NCBI GenBank assembly: GCA_014904985.1
Contig: MU129048.1
Location: forward strand, 84,258-148,257
Origin: Hydnum rufescens UP504
Taxonomy: Eukaryota; Basidiomycota; Agaricomycetes; Cantharellales; Hydnaceae
Reading direction: 5' to 3'
DNA length: 64,000 nucleotides
Both the position numbers and the translations under genes were made by a program. Under the pieces are notes generated by a model that ran no database searches, was not told the origin of the DNA, and saw only the letters and a list, made by a program, of their open reading frames with translations. Positions 1-11,826 of the stretch are shown here, in pieces; positions within the stretch are counted from its first letter, which is position 1; the number at the start of each line of letters is the position of its first letter.

Positions 1-872
1 TGGACAAGTTCCCTTAAGGAAAAGTGGAATAGGTCGCCCTGAGGGTCTTCTCCATCGGACATAAGAGGGCCGGAAGTAATTCGCTATTTTGAATGGTGGA
101 GCAAAGGGGGAGTCATGGGGAGGGAGTTGTCTTGTGAAAAATGGAGTTCGCGTCCGCTCGTTTTGCCCTTGGTACCGTTCGATGCGCATTTTTAACAGCT
201 TTCAGGGCATGGTCATTTCGAGTCGATCCGATCAAAACTGACAGATAAATTCGAAAAATACTCCTTCAGAGTATGAATCATGGCAAGATATTGTTACAGG
301 GACCGCATTTTTGATCCGTTCGTTTCGTGTTTGGTACCGTTCGATAGGTACGATTCGTATCTTTCTGGGCGCGGTCGTTTCGAGTCGATCCGATCAAAAA
401 TGACGGAGAAATTCGAAAAATACTCCTTCAGAGTAGTGCAGCCCCTATCTGGATCATGTGATGGATCTGCGAGTCCAGAATTGGAACTAGGCCCGGTCCG
501 CATCATTACATAATCACAATCTGTCGCCCTTAAGGCAGTAGGATGACTTGGAAGAGCAGGCAAGTCACCCAGTCTTGAAGAAAGATGGCAAGTTGAATTG
601 CCTTGTCCAAAGAAAATGGACTTGAAGTAGGGCATAAACTGCCCCTTTTTGATGAGGACTGTTGAAGTCCGACGGATAGTCAATAAATTGACTGGTAGAC
701 ATGGTAAAGGAATGAGGCGATATTATGGGTTGGAAAGGGGTAGGAATCCAATTGATTTCTTGAATAAACAAATGGCGATAAAATTAAATGAACGTGGTGA
801 CATATAATTGATTCGTTCATAGGGAAAATGGCCTCGGATGAGGATTTCTATGGTGTAAGGATTTATCCCTCC
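1..872. mobile_element. Partial gypsy-type LTR (inverted relative to 16116-16986)
   Basis: This is the reverse complement of 16116-16986. It runs from the window edge to the terminal pentamer CAACA at 868-872. Complete copies at 16116-17490, 23298-24646 and 40729-42085 show the repeat is about 1.35 kb with TGTTGGAGGG at one end and CTTACA at the other, so roughly 500 bp lies outside the window. Two degenerate ~125-bp modules (GGTACCGTTCGAT...AGCTTTC...GATCCGATC...GACGGAGAAATTCG) occupy about 170-435. Both possible orientations start TG and end CA, so polarity is not settled. If read plus, it could be the 5-prime LTR of the gag-pol that follows. If read minus, it is an independent insertion beside it. 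No clear primer-binding site is seen after 872. Confidence 0.75.
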
Positions 873-928
873 AACACCACGAAGGGAAATTAGCAGAGCA
901 GCTATGGATGTCCAAATGAATTGAAGAA

Positions 929-3373
929 TTGAGAATGGCCAACAAGCTACTAAAGCTAAGGGTCGAGCTGATGTTCACTCGACTCTACAAACTAAGGAAG
1001 CTACATCAGGGTGAAAGCTTATCCACTCCAATGGCCTCTGAGGATTCCCTTCCTCCTACACCTGAATTAAGAGAGTGCCTGTATAAGGCCTGGCACGATC
1101 CTTGCCTCCCCACAAAAAGGGTGGCCTGAAGAGCACTAGCTTTGGGCTGGGAAGCAATCCAAGGCGATATCAATGGAACACACCCCATCATACAGGCGAC
1201 GAGGCACCCATTCGCAGGCAACCAGGCCATGAAGTATGCAGAATACAACATGAGGCTAGAGGAAGCACTGGATGTGCAGCCACTCCCTAGAGTGGACACC
1301 GACCCCCATGGCTTAGGTCTCTTCGCGCCAAGCTCAGATTTTGAGGAGCCTAGTGGAGATGCCAGCTTTGACCCCTCTCGCGGTCTGAAAGCAGGCCCCG
1401 GCTCTATTATAAATCTGCCAGCCTGGCCCACTCCTCCCTCTGATCAGACGAGACTGGGGAACTCATCCATGTATTGGGCCTCATCCATCAACCTTGACAT
1501 GTCCCCATTGACGTGGCAGGACGTCCCCTCCATGACTCAACGCCCAGGGAGTCAGCCACCCCCATGCCGAACCCTCGTAATCAGCTTGCAGTCCTCTCGC
1601 AATGGGTCTCCATGCTGGGGAAGGATTGAGGAACGTCCTTTGGACCCCTTTGAAGTCACAGGCTCCAATAGGAGAACCCATGGGATCTTGGGAGATGGGG
1701 CCCATAGTTGGATGCCCCATGGGGAGACATCCTAGTGGAGAATCCCCCACACTTTGACCTCCAGGCCCTTCTCATGCCCACTCACCCCTAACCAATTACC
1801 TGATCGGACAAGCAAACGCTGCGGGCGAAGGGATCGAGTACCCCAGTGGTGCTTGGGACTCAGTCACAGATACCCCCACCTTGCCAGCCCTGGGAGCCAC
1901 AAGGGCCCGCGACTACTACACGAACCTAGTCAAGGCGGCCCCATTCTCCCTCTCCTGCACCCTCTTCCCTCGCAATCCTGTGAGCCTTGCTCCATCGGAA
2001 CTGGCGGGGCCCTCCGCCATCCCTATGTCCTCCCAAAGCTCCTCCCAGAAGGAAGGTCATGAACCTCCCACAGAGAACTCCAAGGGCAAGAGCCCCAGCC
2101 CCCTCCTCCTCCTCACTCAGCTAGCTCAAAGGAAGGCAGAGGCGGGCTGCCAGATGATGACAGCGGACCCAGGAAAGGAGGAGGAGGCCCAGGATGAGGA
2201 GGTCCAGACCCTAGGTCCCCTTCCAATGGAGGATCCCCAGGCCCAGGCAGTCCCCCTGGCCCTCCTGGCCCTCCTGGCCCCCTGGGACCCCCGGGACCAC
2301 CTGGAGTGTCGTCCAATGCTCCCCCACCAGGCATGACCTGGGACAACCAGCTGAAATGGACAGCAGTGCCAGAATGGGATGGCGATCAGGAGACAGCAAT
2401 CGATTGGCTCTACAAGTGTAGCAATCTCGTGAGTTTGGGCCCAGCTGTGGAAAGCCAGATAGCACAGATAGCCACCTTCTGGTTCAGAGGAGCCATTGCC
2501 ACTGCCTGGCAAGCTCATTTGGTTCCAGTCAAGCACTCCATCCTGCAGTCCTGGGATAATCTACGGGAATGGGTATTACACCATTATCTCGGAGAGGCTT
2601 GGTATACAGCCCAGTGACTCAAGTATAATGAGGGGACTTTCCGTAGTGGGGATCACCCCGATGAATCGCCTGCTGAATATATACAGTGGTGCATCCTCCT
2701 TTCCCACATCTTCCTGCGCTTCACCCCCAATAGCCCTGAGGAAACAGTGTCAGTAATGAACAACACCCCCGCAGAATGGGACGTCATACTGAGATGGAGT
2801 GACAGACCCCCGATTGAATCAGTCCTAATGTACACCAAACAATTCGAGGCAACATTAGTAATGCAATGGAGGTCCTCGCAACACTATCGATGCCACCAGG
2901 AATCAAAGAATTCCAAGAGAGCAAATTTCATCACGCAGGAGGATGCAGCAGAGAGGAGTGACCAGGAATCACTGCACTCTTAATACAGCGATGATCTGGA
3001 GGGAGCTTTTTGGTACTCTAGCGAGGAAGCAGAAGGAGGAAAGGCTTCCTTGATGGCATTGAACATCGGGAAGCACCCAGGTGGTAAATCCTACCAATCA
3101 CCACGTCATGCCTATCCCCAGGAAAGAAGAGCAGACAATGCCAAAAAGACGTACCCTTATCCTCGGGATGACACAGTAGTCAGCCACCATAAACCTGGTC
3201 AGAAGTGTTCCATGTGTGGTAGTGAGAAACACTGGGTGAGGGACTGCAAACACTTTGGGGTGTATTCCAATTGTTTAGAAAGGAGAACACTTAAGAAGGA
3301 GCATAGACGCTACGAGATGCCCAGTTACAAAGCAGCCTACTCAGCTATGGTGGATGCTATGCAGAATTTTTAG
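929..3373 (+). pseudogene. Ty3/gypsy retrotransposon Gag, degenerate
   Basis: Capsid/nucleocapsid polyprotein remnant spread over several frames (1142-1735, 1881-2336, 2306-2617, 2747-2983, 3050-3373). Recognisable parts in order are an N-terminal acidic/proline-rich stretch, a collagen-like PPG tract at about 2240-2310, the Gag core (WTAVPEWDGD, then a WFRGAIATAWQ segment) at 2340-2620, and a CX2CX4HX4C zinc knuckle (CSMCGSEKHWVRDC) at about 3209-3250. A TGA at about 2616 follows AWYTAQ and is followed in frame by LKYNEGTF, so it interrupts the core rather than ending it. PPG tracts and this core are typical of agaricomycete gypsy Gag as I know the family. The gene is non-functional. Its start is not determined. 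Confidence 0.75.
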
Positions 3374-3384
3374 ATTCAGAGCAG

Positions 3385-5041
3385 ATGAAGCCAGCTTCGC
3401 CGTCTTGCTCCCTTGTACCCTATAGAAGGTCCCCCTATATAACGACACATACAAACCTGTTGCATAATGTAAATGTGGCCATGGGTAATATACTACTTCC
3501 CCCTCCTGTAAGATCCTTCTTGGACCCACCAAGAAAGCCGCCCAATAGACAGCATTCTCATGACCCTGAGGCTGCGAATCAGCAATTCATAGCAGCAGCC
3601 ACGACGTCAGGGCCGGGGGAGAATGAACCCCCAGGATTACCTAAGGCACCAAATGATCTTCCAGTGAAGGTTATTTGTTGCCTCAAGGCTAGAACTACAC
3701 CCCCAGGGAAATCGGCTCTCAGCATCATGGCACTCAGTGTGTATGGGGGCCATCTGGGGTCACTCTCGGGTCCGCAAGTGCAGCTACGACTGGATTCGGG
3801 TGTGGACATCACTCTGATATCGGAGGAATGCTATAAAGCCCTGGAACGCCGCCCAAAATTACAGAAAGGAATGAAACTCAGCCTTTTTGAGCTCACCAAT
3901 CAAGCGAAAATCCTAGGCTATGTGAGTCTCTGAGTCTTCATGCCCACAATGGACAGCTGAATGCTAGAGTTCGTCGAAGAAGCCTACGTGATACCGGGAA
4001 TGAACATTCCAGTGCTGCTAGGAGAGGACTTCCAGGTCAACTACGAGGTCTCCATACTGAGATCGGCGCAAGGAATGTGTCTGTCAATCAACCAGCCAGG
4101 GGAATGATTCAATGTCCCAGCTCACTCGACTCCCTCTTTGACCGAAGATTTTCAGGTCCAACCCCATCATCCCCCAGAAGTAAGAAATCGTGCCGCATAC
4201 TTGGCTGCTTCCAGAAACCCCAGCGACACACAAAAAAGCAGGACTCCCACGACGTGTTTACTGCAAGCGACCGCAGACGTGAAGATTCATGCAGGGTGGG
4301 TCGCCAGGGTTCCCATGGAAGGCCCAACTGCAGGTTGTGATGAATGGTTCATGGAGAGAGTCATACTCCCCACCTGTGACAGAAGCTTCCTAGCTGCCCC
4401 TTCAACACTGGTCAAGTCAAAGGAACTCATACTAGCAGTAGCTAACATGTCCCCCTCCATGGAATGGATCTGGAAGGGTGACATATTAGGCATCTTACAT
4501 GACCCAGAGCAATACCTCAATAGCGCCAAGGATGATGAGCAAACACAGCATTTGAAGGCCTATGCCCAGGTAGTGCAGAAGATCGCCAGGGGATCGCTAG
4601 GAGATAGGGATTTGTCAGATCAAGCATTGGCAAAGTTGCGAGCACTGGAGATTCCTCCCAAACCTGATGAACCTGAGGAACTGTGGGGCCCTAAGACATC
4701 AGAGCCCACAGACCCAACTACGTATGACTCCAAGAGACTGGAGGAGCTCATCAACATAGCTCTGGATGCTCCCCCAGATATAAAGGTGAAGACCTTGAAA
4801 TTGATCAGGAAGCATATCCATGTGTTCAGGTTTGATGATCACCTGGGAACCCTCAAAACGATCGCCAAGATCCATATGAAAGAGGAAGCTCACCCAGTTT
4901 CCATGCCCATGTACAGGGCTTCGCCAGCAAAAAGGCAGGTGATTGATGAGCAGATGGACAAGTGGATTTGCCAGGAGGTGGTAGAACCTTTGAAAAGTCC
5001 CTGGGCTGCCCCTGTAGTTATAGCATACTGGAATGGGACAC
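3385..5041 (+). pseudogene. Ty3/gypsy Pol fragment: protease and first part of reverse transcriptase
   Basis: A retropepsin-like segment reads VQLRLDSGVDITLI at about 3776-3817, with the D-S-G active-site triad, followed by a second protease strand region (VIPGMNIPVLLGEDF) at about 3990-4035. The open frame at 4138-5058 then carries the linker and the N-terminal edge of reverse transcriptase, ending with the family signature VVEPLKSPWAAPVV and YWNGTP at about 4975-5040. A gypsy RT would continue into the KxRxCIDYRxLN block. Instead the sequence changes at about 5042 into the inverted-repeat element. The catalytic YxDD box, RNase H and integrase are absent nearby. The gene is truncated by insertion or rearrangement. 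Confidence 0.8.
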
Positions 5042-5379
5042 CTTGGTCAGTCATCTAAGCCTACCTAGTTAGGTACCACTTTTGGGGCAGATAATGGTAC
5101 CTAAGTAGGTCCCATCACTATTCCGGCTGAAATGGCCATTTTACAGTCTGCACCTTCTGGCCCAGAGTTGGCCGAAATGGCTGAAAATTGGCTGAATCTG
5201 GGACTTAGAGAACCTCAGACTTGCAGTGGGCCATATGGGCATATCGGGGATAGTTCCATTTATAATTATTTATATTATACATCCCCAGGTCATTGACTTG
5301 TTTATTTATTGATTTATTTATTTAAAATTCAATATACACCTTGGGCCTATATGCATCCCTCAAAATGAAAAAAAAAAAT

Positions 5380-5645
5380 TTAAGTAGCACCACACACCCA
5401 TCCTAGCAGGTGTGTGGTACTGTCTATACAAATCAAAAAGAAAATACATGGACTACTTAGCAGCACCACACCTGCTTGGGCAGGTGTGGTACCATCACTC
5501 AAAATTAAAAAAATTCAAAAAAAAAACTAAGTAGCACCACACACCCGCTTGGGTGGGTGTGTGGTACTGTTGCTCAAAATTAAAAAAATTAAAAAAAAAC
5601 TAAGTAGCACCACACACCCGCTTGGGCGGGTGTGTGGTACAGGGG
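5380..5645 (-). repeat. Four ~73-bp tandem units, each with an exon-type palindrome
   Basis: Palindromes at 5389, 5465, 5536 and 5609 are spaced 71-76 bp and separated by A-rich linkers (AAAATTAAAAAAATT...CTAAGTAGC). The intron-type hairpin is missing between them, unlike the rest of the array. This looks like local tandem duplication of one exon-type hairpin. Confidence 0.75.
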
Positions 5646-5731
5646 GCTGGGCTCAACGATTCACTGTTGGGCAGGTCGTTTGGACAAGTCACGGGTCACA
5701 GGTCATCATTTCAGGGGCTTGAATTTGAATC

Positions 5732-5840
5732 CTAAAATAATAGCATACATTCATAAAAAAAATTTTCAAAGTGACACAAAGGAGCAGCTTAGGCTGCTCC
5801 TTCCACGCCACTGTAGATATAGAAAATACAATAAAAATAC
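5732..5840 (-). other. Predicted hairpin intron (copy A)
   Basis: On the minus strand the donor is ACAAG|GTATTT, followed by a GGAGCAGC/GCTGCTCC hairpin and the acceptor TTTTAG|GATTC. Length is 109 nt. It matches the copy B unit at 12726-12839 in position and flanks. Splicing is inferred from sequence only. Confidence 0.5.
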
Positions 5841-6790
5841 CTTGTAGTACCACACACCCACCGAAGCAGGTGTGTGGTACTCATTTTGGCTCGTGGTTGC
5901 AGGTTCTTGGATTGAGTTGCAGGTGGCTGCGCACATCGGTTTTCCATTAGTGTTCTTGTTGGGTGGGGTTTCGTGCATCGAGGGGAGACCTAGAATAATC
6001 AATAAAACATTAGTTTGAAAAAAAAAAAACAGAGGCAGCACCCAAAGAGCAGCTACTGCTGCTCTTTGGGCACCATTGTACAAGAAACTCATGAGCTATT
6101 ACCACACACCCGCTGCAGCGGGTGTGTGGTACCATATTTCATCTGTCATTGCGTATGTGTGGGTGTTCGGGTGCTGGGCTCTTGGATCAGGTTGCTTGTG
6201 GGTGGCTGCGCACATCCCTTTTTTCTGTGGGGGGTTTTCATGCTGGGAGGTGGATTAATCAGTAAATAACACGTTAATTTTTTAAAAAAAAACAAAGGAA
6301 GCACCAAAAGAGCAGCTTCTGCTGCTCTTTTGGTGCTTTCCTACATCCTATAATTGAAAACTTACAAGGTATTACCACACACCTGCTGCAGCGGGTGTGT
6401 GGTATGTGATTTCATCAATCGTCATGTTCAGGGGGCGGGCACTCTGGGCTTGGGTGACTGCGCATACTGGAGGCTCATCCGTGTGCTTGTCGGGTGGGTT
6501 TTCACATAGAGAACAACAAATAATAATACATTAGTAAAAAAAAGAAAACAGAGGTGCCAAAAGAGCAGCTTCTGCTGCTCTTTTGGCACCAGTGGGATTA
6601 GAGACGTACCTAATACTACCACACACCCACCATAGTGGGTGTGTGGTTCACATGGCCACTCGGGTGGCATGTGGCCACCTCCCATGGTTTCGTTTGGCAT
6701 TGTTTCATTGGGTATGGCGTCGTGCAGTTTGGCGCGGTTTTGTTTGGCTGGGTCTGTTTGGTTGGGTTTCATTTGGCATGTTCATGGTTC

Positions 6791-8265
6791 AAAAAGAAGA
6801 GAGAGATTATTCCTTAAAAGGTTCAGACTGTACTACGGGTTATTCAAGTATCGCATGACCAGGTCCCAATCTGGATGATTGGTTAATGCACTTCTATGAA
6901 TTGGGATCCTCGCCTCCTGCCTTCTTAAACTCTCAACCCCCACCAACCCAGAGGTCAATCCATCCAATCGCTGAGGTCTAGTTGAAGGATTTGGGATGGA
7001 TTTGACAAGATGAAGGTGAAGATGAGATGATGGATTATGATACAATGTCCTTATCGACAATACATTGCGCAGGGTGTGGCTTGAAGTGGATGATGACTTC
7101 CAGGCACATGTGACCAGGAAATTAGCAGGAAGGCAGAACAGGCAAAAGAGGAAGAAAGAAGGCTGATGCTTGTCGCAGCTGCGTATAGTGGATGACTTTA
7201 TGGGCTTATTGAAACCATCAAGCAGATTCTCAGTGAATGCTACAGGCAAGAGGGTTGGCAAATCACACAGAGGGAAGCGCCACAAAGTTTATCGTCGAGA
7301 TTTACTTGATAAGCATTGGATCCTTACCATGCTCCCAAGAGACTGACCTGGTCAAACAACGAAGAGGCTTGGCATATGCCAACAGGTTTGCTTACCCTCG
7401 ACAACTTTTCTCCCCCCATCATCCTCACCTCGTACAGTTCCTGAGCCTCCTGCCCCTACCCCTGCCAATCCTCCCTGTTTCCGTCATGCCTTTATGCTGT
7501 CATTTCTTTGCCTGCCCCCGTCAATACTCCTGCCTTCTCGCCAGCCCCCACTGTGGCTGTGTTTACCCATCGTGCCTCCTGCCCCTGTGTGCCTCCTGCC
7601 CCGCGTGCCTTCTCCCTGCTCCCACTGTGCCTCCTGCTCCCGCTGTGCCTCCTGCTCGCTGTGCTGCACCCCGCTGTGCCATCCTGCTCACTGTGCCTAC
7701 TGCTCCTACTGTCCCCTGCCATATCTCCAACTCCCTCTTGCCATCACGATGATGATGATGATTGATCTTGTGAGTTTGAAGACCTCGGATTAGGACAAGG
7801 AGAGAGATTTACTGGAACTGTTTGTCATTTTAACCAACTGACTGTAACCCCAGCGGTGGGAAACTCAGTTTGGTCCATTGCAGAGAAATGCATGATGAAG
7901 GTGCTGGCTGTCTCAAGGGGAATGGAATGGCTGGCTCTCACCCTCAATCCACCCATCCCAGGGAGGCACCAATTCATCTTGGGATCAAAGGCCCCAGAAG
8001 TCCAACAAGGCCCAGGGGGCAGCCTGAGTCAGCCATATAGAGGGCCTTAAAAGGAGGGGACATGTTGATGACTTAGGTAGGCTAAATGGCTGAAATCAAG
8101 TTGATGTCAAGTGATGATCAAAAAGCTGAATTTGACCAACTGGCATTACAATTTGGACAATATTTTGACATCAAGCAATGTCAAGTGCCTCATTTATGGG
8201 CACTTTGCAAAATCCCAGTCAACAAAATTAATAATTAATATTACAACCAGATAATATGTATAATA
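6791..8265. other. Degenerate region, no gene recognised
   Basis: Neither strand gives a protein I recognise. Plus-strand frames around 7030-7330 are basic (RKLAGRQNRQKRKKEG) but broken by stops. 7440-7750 is a low-complexity tract of TGCCTCCTGC-like units that makes long but compositionally trivial ORFs. At about 7990-8065 the plus frame ends ALKGGDM plus a stop, which resembles the C-terminus of some gypsy Pol proteins, but this is weak. 8090-8200 shares a repeat with 36010-36120. Confidence 0.4.
8090..8200. repeat. Dispersed repeat shared with 36010-36120
   Basis: The string GTTGATGTCAA(G/A)TGATGATCA, a central GAATTTTGACC-like core and a TTTGACATCAA...TGTCAA end occur in both places. Both copies lie just outside a foldback element. 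The two ends are inverted relative to one another (TTGATGTCAA / TTGACATCAA). Confidence 0.6.
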
Positions 8266-11200
8266 AAAATGCGCCTAAATGCGGTATCAGATAGCCCAAT
8301 GGGATGGGTGCAATTAGGCAATATGCCCATTAATTATACAGTATTTCCTATTTTAAAAAAATGCCTAAATGCGAAATTGGATGAAGTGCATCCAAAGAAT
8401 TTAGGCATCCAGCCCAATGGGGCCCAGGACCAAGGGGGGTGCCTGGGATAGATGGATGGCCTCTAAGGGACCCCAATAGAGTGAAAAATCAGGCCAGGGC
8501 CATGATTTAGTGCCTGAAAATGAGAAGCATGTAAAAACATCACCAGAACCAGCCGGAATTGCGAGAAATAAGCGCTGGGCGGATCGCTCTTAAATTTGGC
8601 ATGTGATTAGAGATTCCGCACTCAAATCATATAAAATTTCAGCCAAATTCATGCATAGGTATGGAGATATGAAGGAAACAAGTCTGGACATTAAAAATTC
8701 ATTTCCTCCTCAGAAAATAGCTGGGGACTTGAAAATTGCACAGAGCATAAGGACACAATGTACCTCAATTATGTGCAAAACATCAGCCCAATCTAGCTAC
8801 TTTAAGGGAGTGAACTGACAATAGGTACCAGAAGCACTGGAAACTTGCCAAAAATGTAAGGAGTGCAAGGATCACTCTGAAAATTTGGCATGTGATTAGA
8901 TACTGTTTACAAAGACCATATCAAAATTTCAAGCCAGATCGTAACTCGAAGGTACAGAGATATGAGGGAAAACAGTTTAAACATTGAAAATCAATTTACT
9001 CCCCCACAGACAAGGTATGGACTTGAAATTAGACATGGGTTATGATCATATAATTAAATAGCCATGTGCCAAAAATCAGCATATTCTGTTTACTTCCTAG
9101 ACATTCACTCCCTTTCAGGCAACAAAGAACAACAAGCTACTATGAATTAATGTTAACACTTTAAATTACACCCAAAATAGGTGGAATAGGCTTATAATTT
9201 ATAGGCCCTGACTGTTATCCAAAAATGGAATCAATTGGATGTGTGAAGTACTTAAATTTGAGGGGGAGGGGGAGGAGATCAAAAGTGAATTACATAAAGA
9301 ATGTAGCAGGGGGTGGCTCTGATATTAAACCACTGAGTTAATACATATATGGGGAGTGTAACATGCCAGTATTCACCCCAACTGACTCCATTTAGGCAGT
9401 GTTCCACAGGCCTCCCCGCCTAAACACAATTTCTCCCCAGAGCCTTCCTATCCATGTAATTCCCTGAAATGCACACTTGGGTCCATCCAAACACATCTAT
9501 AGCATTCCTCAAAATTTCAGGATTTATAATCCAGTGTTAGAGTCTCCATAATTTTTCAAGTTTCACTGAGATACACCCTCAGTTGGGACACTTTCCAGAT
9601 GCTCCAATCAACTTTGAATTTTTGTAGGTTCACACCTGCTCATCATTTGAGGCTCATCCCACATTTTCAGCCCATTCTGAGCACTTTTGACATGGTCACA
9701 TGACCAAGATCTTCCCTCCCCCTGTTCACTTCAGTCATCCAATTTGTGTTGGACTTTGTTTCATCTGTAGTAGTAGTTGTGTGACAGTGCATGATTCAAT
9801 TTCAAAGGAGATTCCATGCAAAATTGATTGAGTTATTCAGAAACATTCTAGATCAATTCAATTTGGGGGTCAGAAAGCAAGTATTTAGTGGAAATACTGG
9901 CTGTTCTGACCCCCAAATTGAATTGATCTTAGAATGTTTCTTGAATAAACTCAATCAATATTGCATGGAAATCTCCTGAAATTTGAATCATGCACTGTCA
10001 CACACTACTTACTACAGATGGAAAAAAGTCCACACAAATTGGATGACTGAGTGAAGCAGGGGGGGAGGGGAAGATCTTGGTCATGTGACAACATGTCAAA
10101 AGTGCTCCAGAATGGCTGAAATGTGGGATGAGCCTCAATATGAATGAGCAGGTGTGACCTACAAAATTCAAAGTGATTGGAGCTCTGGAAGATGTCCCAA
10201 CTGGAGGGTGTACTCAAGTGAACTTGAAATATTATGGGATCTAACACTGGAGTTATAAATCTGAAATTTTGAGGAATGCTATAGTGTGTTTTGGATGACC
10301 CAAGTGTGCATTTTCAGGGGAATTACATGGATAGAAGGCTCTGGGGAGGAAATTGTTGTTTAGGGGGGAGGCCTGTGGAACACTGCCTAAATGGAGGTCC
10401 AGTTGGGGTGATTATCTGGCATGTACACTACCCATATATGTATTATATGGTGTAATATCAGAGCCACCCTGCTCTCATCTTATGTAATCACTTTGATCTT
10501 CCTTCCCCCCCTCCCTCATTTAAGCTACTTCCACACATCCAATTGATTCCATTTTGGATACAGATCAGGGCTATAATATTATAAGTATTCCCTATTTTGG
10601 TGTATTGTTAAAGTGTTTACATTCATAGTAGCTTGTTGTTCTCTTTTTGCTGAAAAGGGAGTTGAATGTCTAGAAGTAAACAGAATATGCTGATTTTTGG
10701 CACATGGCTAGTTAATTATATGGTCATAACCCATGTCTAATTTCAAGTCCATTACCTTGTCTGTGGGGGGAGTAATTGATTTTCAATGTTTAACTTGTTT
10801 CCCTCATATTCTGTACCTTCTGAGTAGATCTGGCTGAAATTTTGATATGGTCTTTGCCTAAACAGTATCTAGATCACATGCCAAAATTTCAGATGATCCT
10901 TGCACTCCTTACATTTTGCAATTTTCCAGTGCTTCTGGTACCTATTGTCCAGTTCACCTCTTAAGTAGCTAGATTGGGTGATGGTTTTGCACATAATTAG
11001 TAAACATTGTGTCCTTATGCTCTGTGCAAATTTTCAAGTCCCCAGCTATTTTTCTTGAGGAGAAATGAATTTTTAATTCCAGACTTGTTTCCTTCATATC
11101 TCCATAACCTATGCATGAATTTGGCTGAGATTTTGATATAATCTGCATAGAAGTAGCAATTAATAATGTAAAAAATTTCAGAATGATCTGCCTCAGTGGG

Positions 11201-11350
11201 TATTTGGATGTACCTCATCCAATTCTGCATTTAGGCTTTTTTTTTAAAGGAATCATTGTATATGTTATTGGCTATGTCCAAAGTTATTATGGGAGTATCA
11301 TCTAATCACCCTTTTATATTGGTCTATCTAGTTAGTGCATTTAGGCATTT
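8266..11350. mobile_element. Foldback element copy 1: long imperfect palindrome
   Basis: The left half (8266-9886) and right half (9892-11350) are inverted copies centred on an AGTGG loop at 9887-9891 between GTATTT and AAATAC. Matching blocks can be followed outward: the GATCAATTCAATTTG block by the centre, the GGTCACATGACC block, the CTTTGTGTGG-type block, and modules with GGGACTTGAAA and AAATTTCAG, to terminal CTAAATGC / GCATTTAG. Arms are clearly diverged, and the right arm lacks the segment equivalent to 8400-8600. No conserved protein is encoded. Short ORFs in it are by-products. It is an older relative of the element at 46584-49860. Confidence 0.8.
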
Positions 11351-11584
11351 TTCATGCAGCAGGTGGCTTGCCTTTGGAAACTGGGCAACTGCCGGTGTTG
11401 AGTCCCAGGTTCAATTTACCAGCAATTGCAGAAATTTTTTCTGTTTGCGCGACATCCACCACCTCGATCTACAAGTGCCCAGGACAAGCCACCACACCCC
11501 AGTATAGACTGGGGGTGTGTGTTAAGGTTATGGTTATTATGATCTTAGCTTACTCTAGTGCAAAAAGGGCAAGCCATCTGCACC
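11351..11584 (+). mobile_element. First-exon fragment of the hairpin-array element
   Basis: This carries GCAACTGCCGGTGTTGAGTC and GGTTCAA-like sequence, then an exon-type palindrome at 11491-11520 (CACACCCC...GGGGGTGTG), then a degenerate AAGGTTATGG donor and a half intron hairpin (GCAAAAAGGGCAAGC) cut off by the left end of copy B. The same order is found at 15043-15157 and, inverted, at 44153-44400, so it appears to be the 5-prime-most unit of the array. Confidence 0.55.
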
Positions 11585-11801
11585 TTGGTCAAGTCATCAA
11601 AGCTACCTAGTTAGGTACCACTTTCGGGGCAGATAATGTACCATAAGAGGTCCCCATCACTATTCTCGGCCGAAATGGCCATTTTTAAATTTCGTCGCAC
11701 TCTGGCCCAGAGGTTGGCCGAAATGGCTGAAAATTGGCAGAAACTTGGCCGAAACTGGGAACTTAGAGAGAATCTCAGACTTGCAGGACAGCAGGCCATG
11801 C

Positions 11802-11826
11802 NNNNNNNNNNNNNNNNNNNNNNNNN
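11802..11826. other. Assembly gap (25 N)
   Basis: A run of N in the left flank of copy B. The true length is unknown. ORFs drawn across it are not real. Confidence 1.

Larger units (their letters stand above)
5042..6790 (-). mobile_element. Copy A: truncated inverted-repeat element with hairpin array
   Basis: The left end (TGGTCAGTCATC, then TAGTTAGGTACCACTTTTGG) matches the left end of copy B at about 11593 and, inverted, the right end at about 18300-18352. About 300 bp of shared AT-rich sequence follows, then eight exon-type palindromes (5389-5418, 5465-5490, 5536-5565, 5609-5638, 5849-5878, 6101-6130, 6374-6403, 6618-6647). Between the later ones lie intron-type palindromes (about 5777-5804, 6038-6073, 6301-6336, 6553-6590). 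Read on the minus strand, GT...CTAAC/TTAAC...AG signals flank several of the latter. Similarity to copy B stops near 6790. No transposase is present. Confidence 0.7.

Noticed and set aside
6833..7285. 150-residue minus-strand ORF
   Set aside because: No family signature; the opposite strand has a basic, retroelement-like composition. Left unannotated as a gene.
7237..7765. Pro/Ala/Cys-rich ORFs in three frames
   Set aside because: They arise from low-complexity TGCCTCCTGC-type repeats.
11351..11584. Possible tRNA-derived SINE (B-box-like GGTTCAA)
   Set aside because: No convincing A box or tRNA fold, and the same place in other copies leads into a hairpin exon with a donor.
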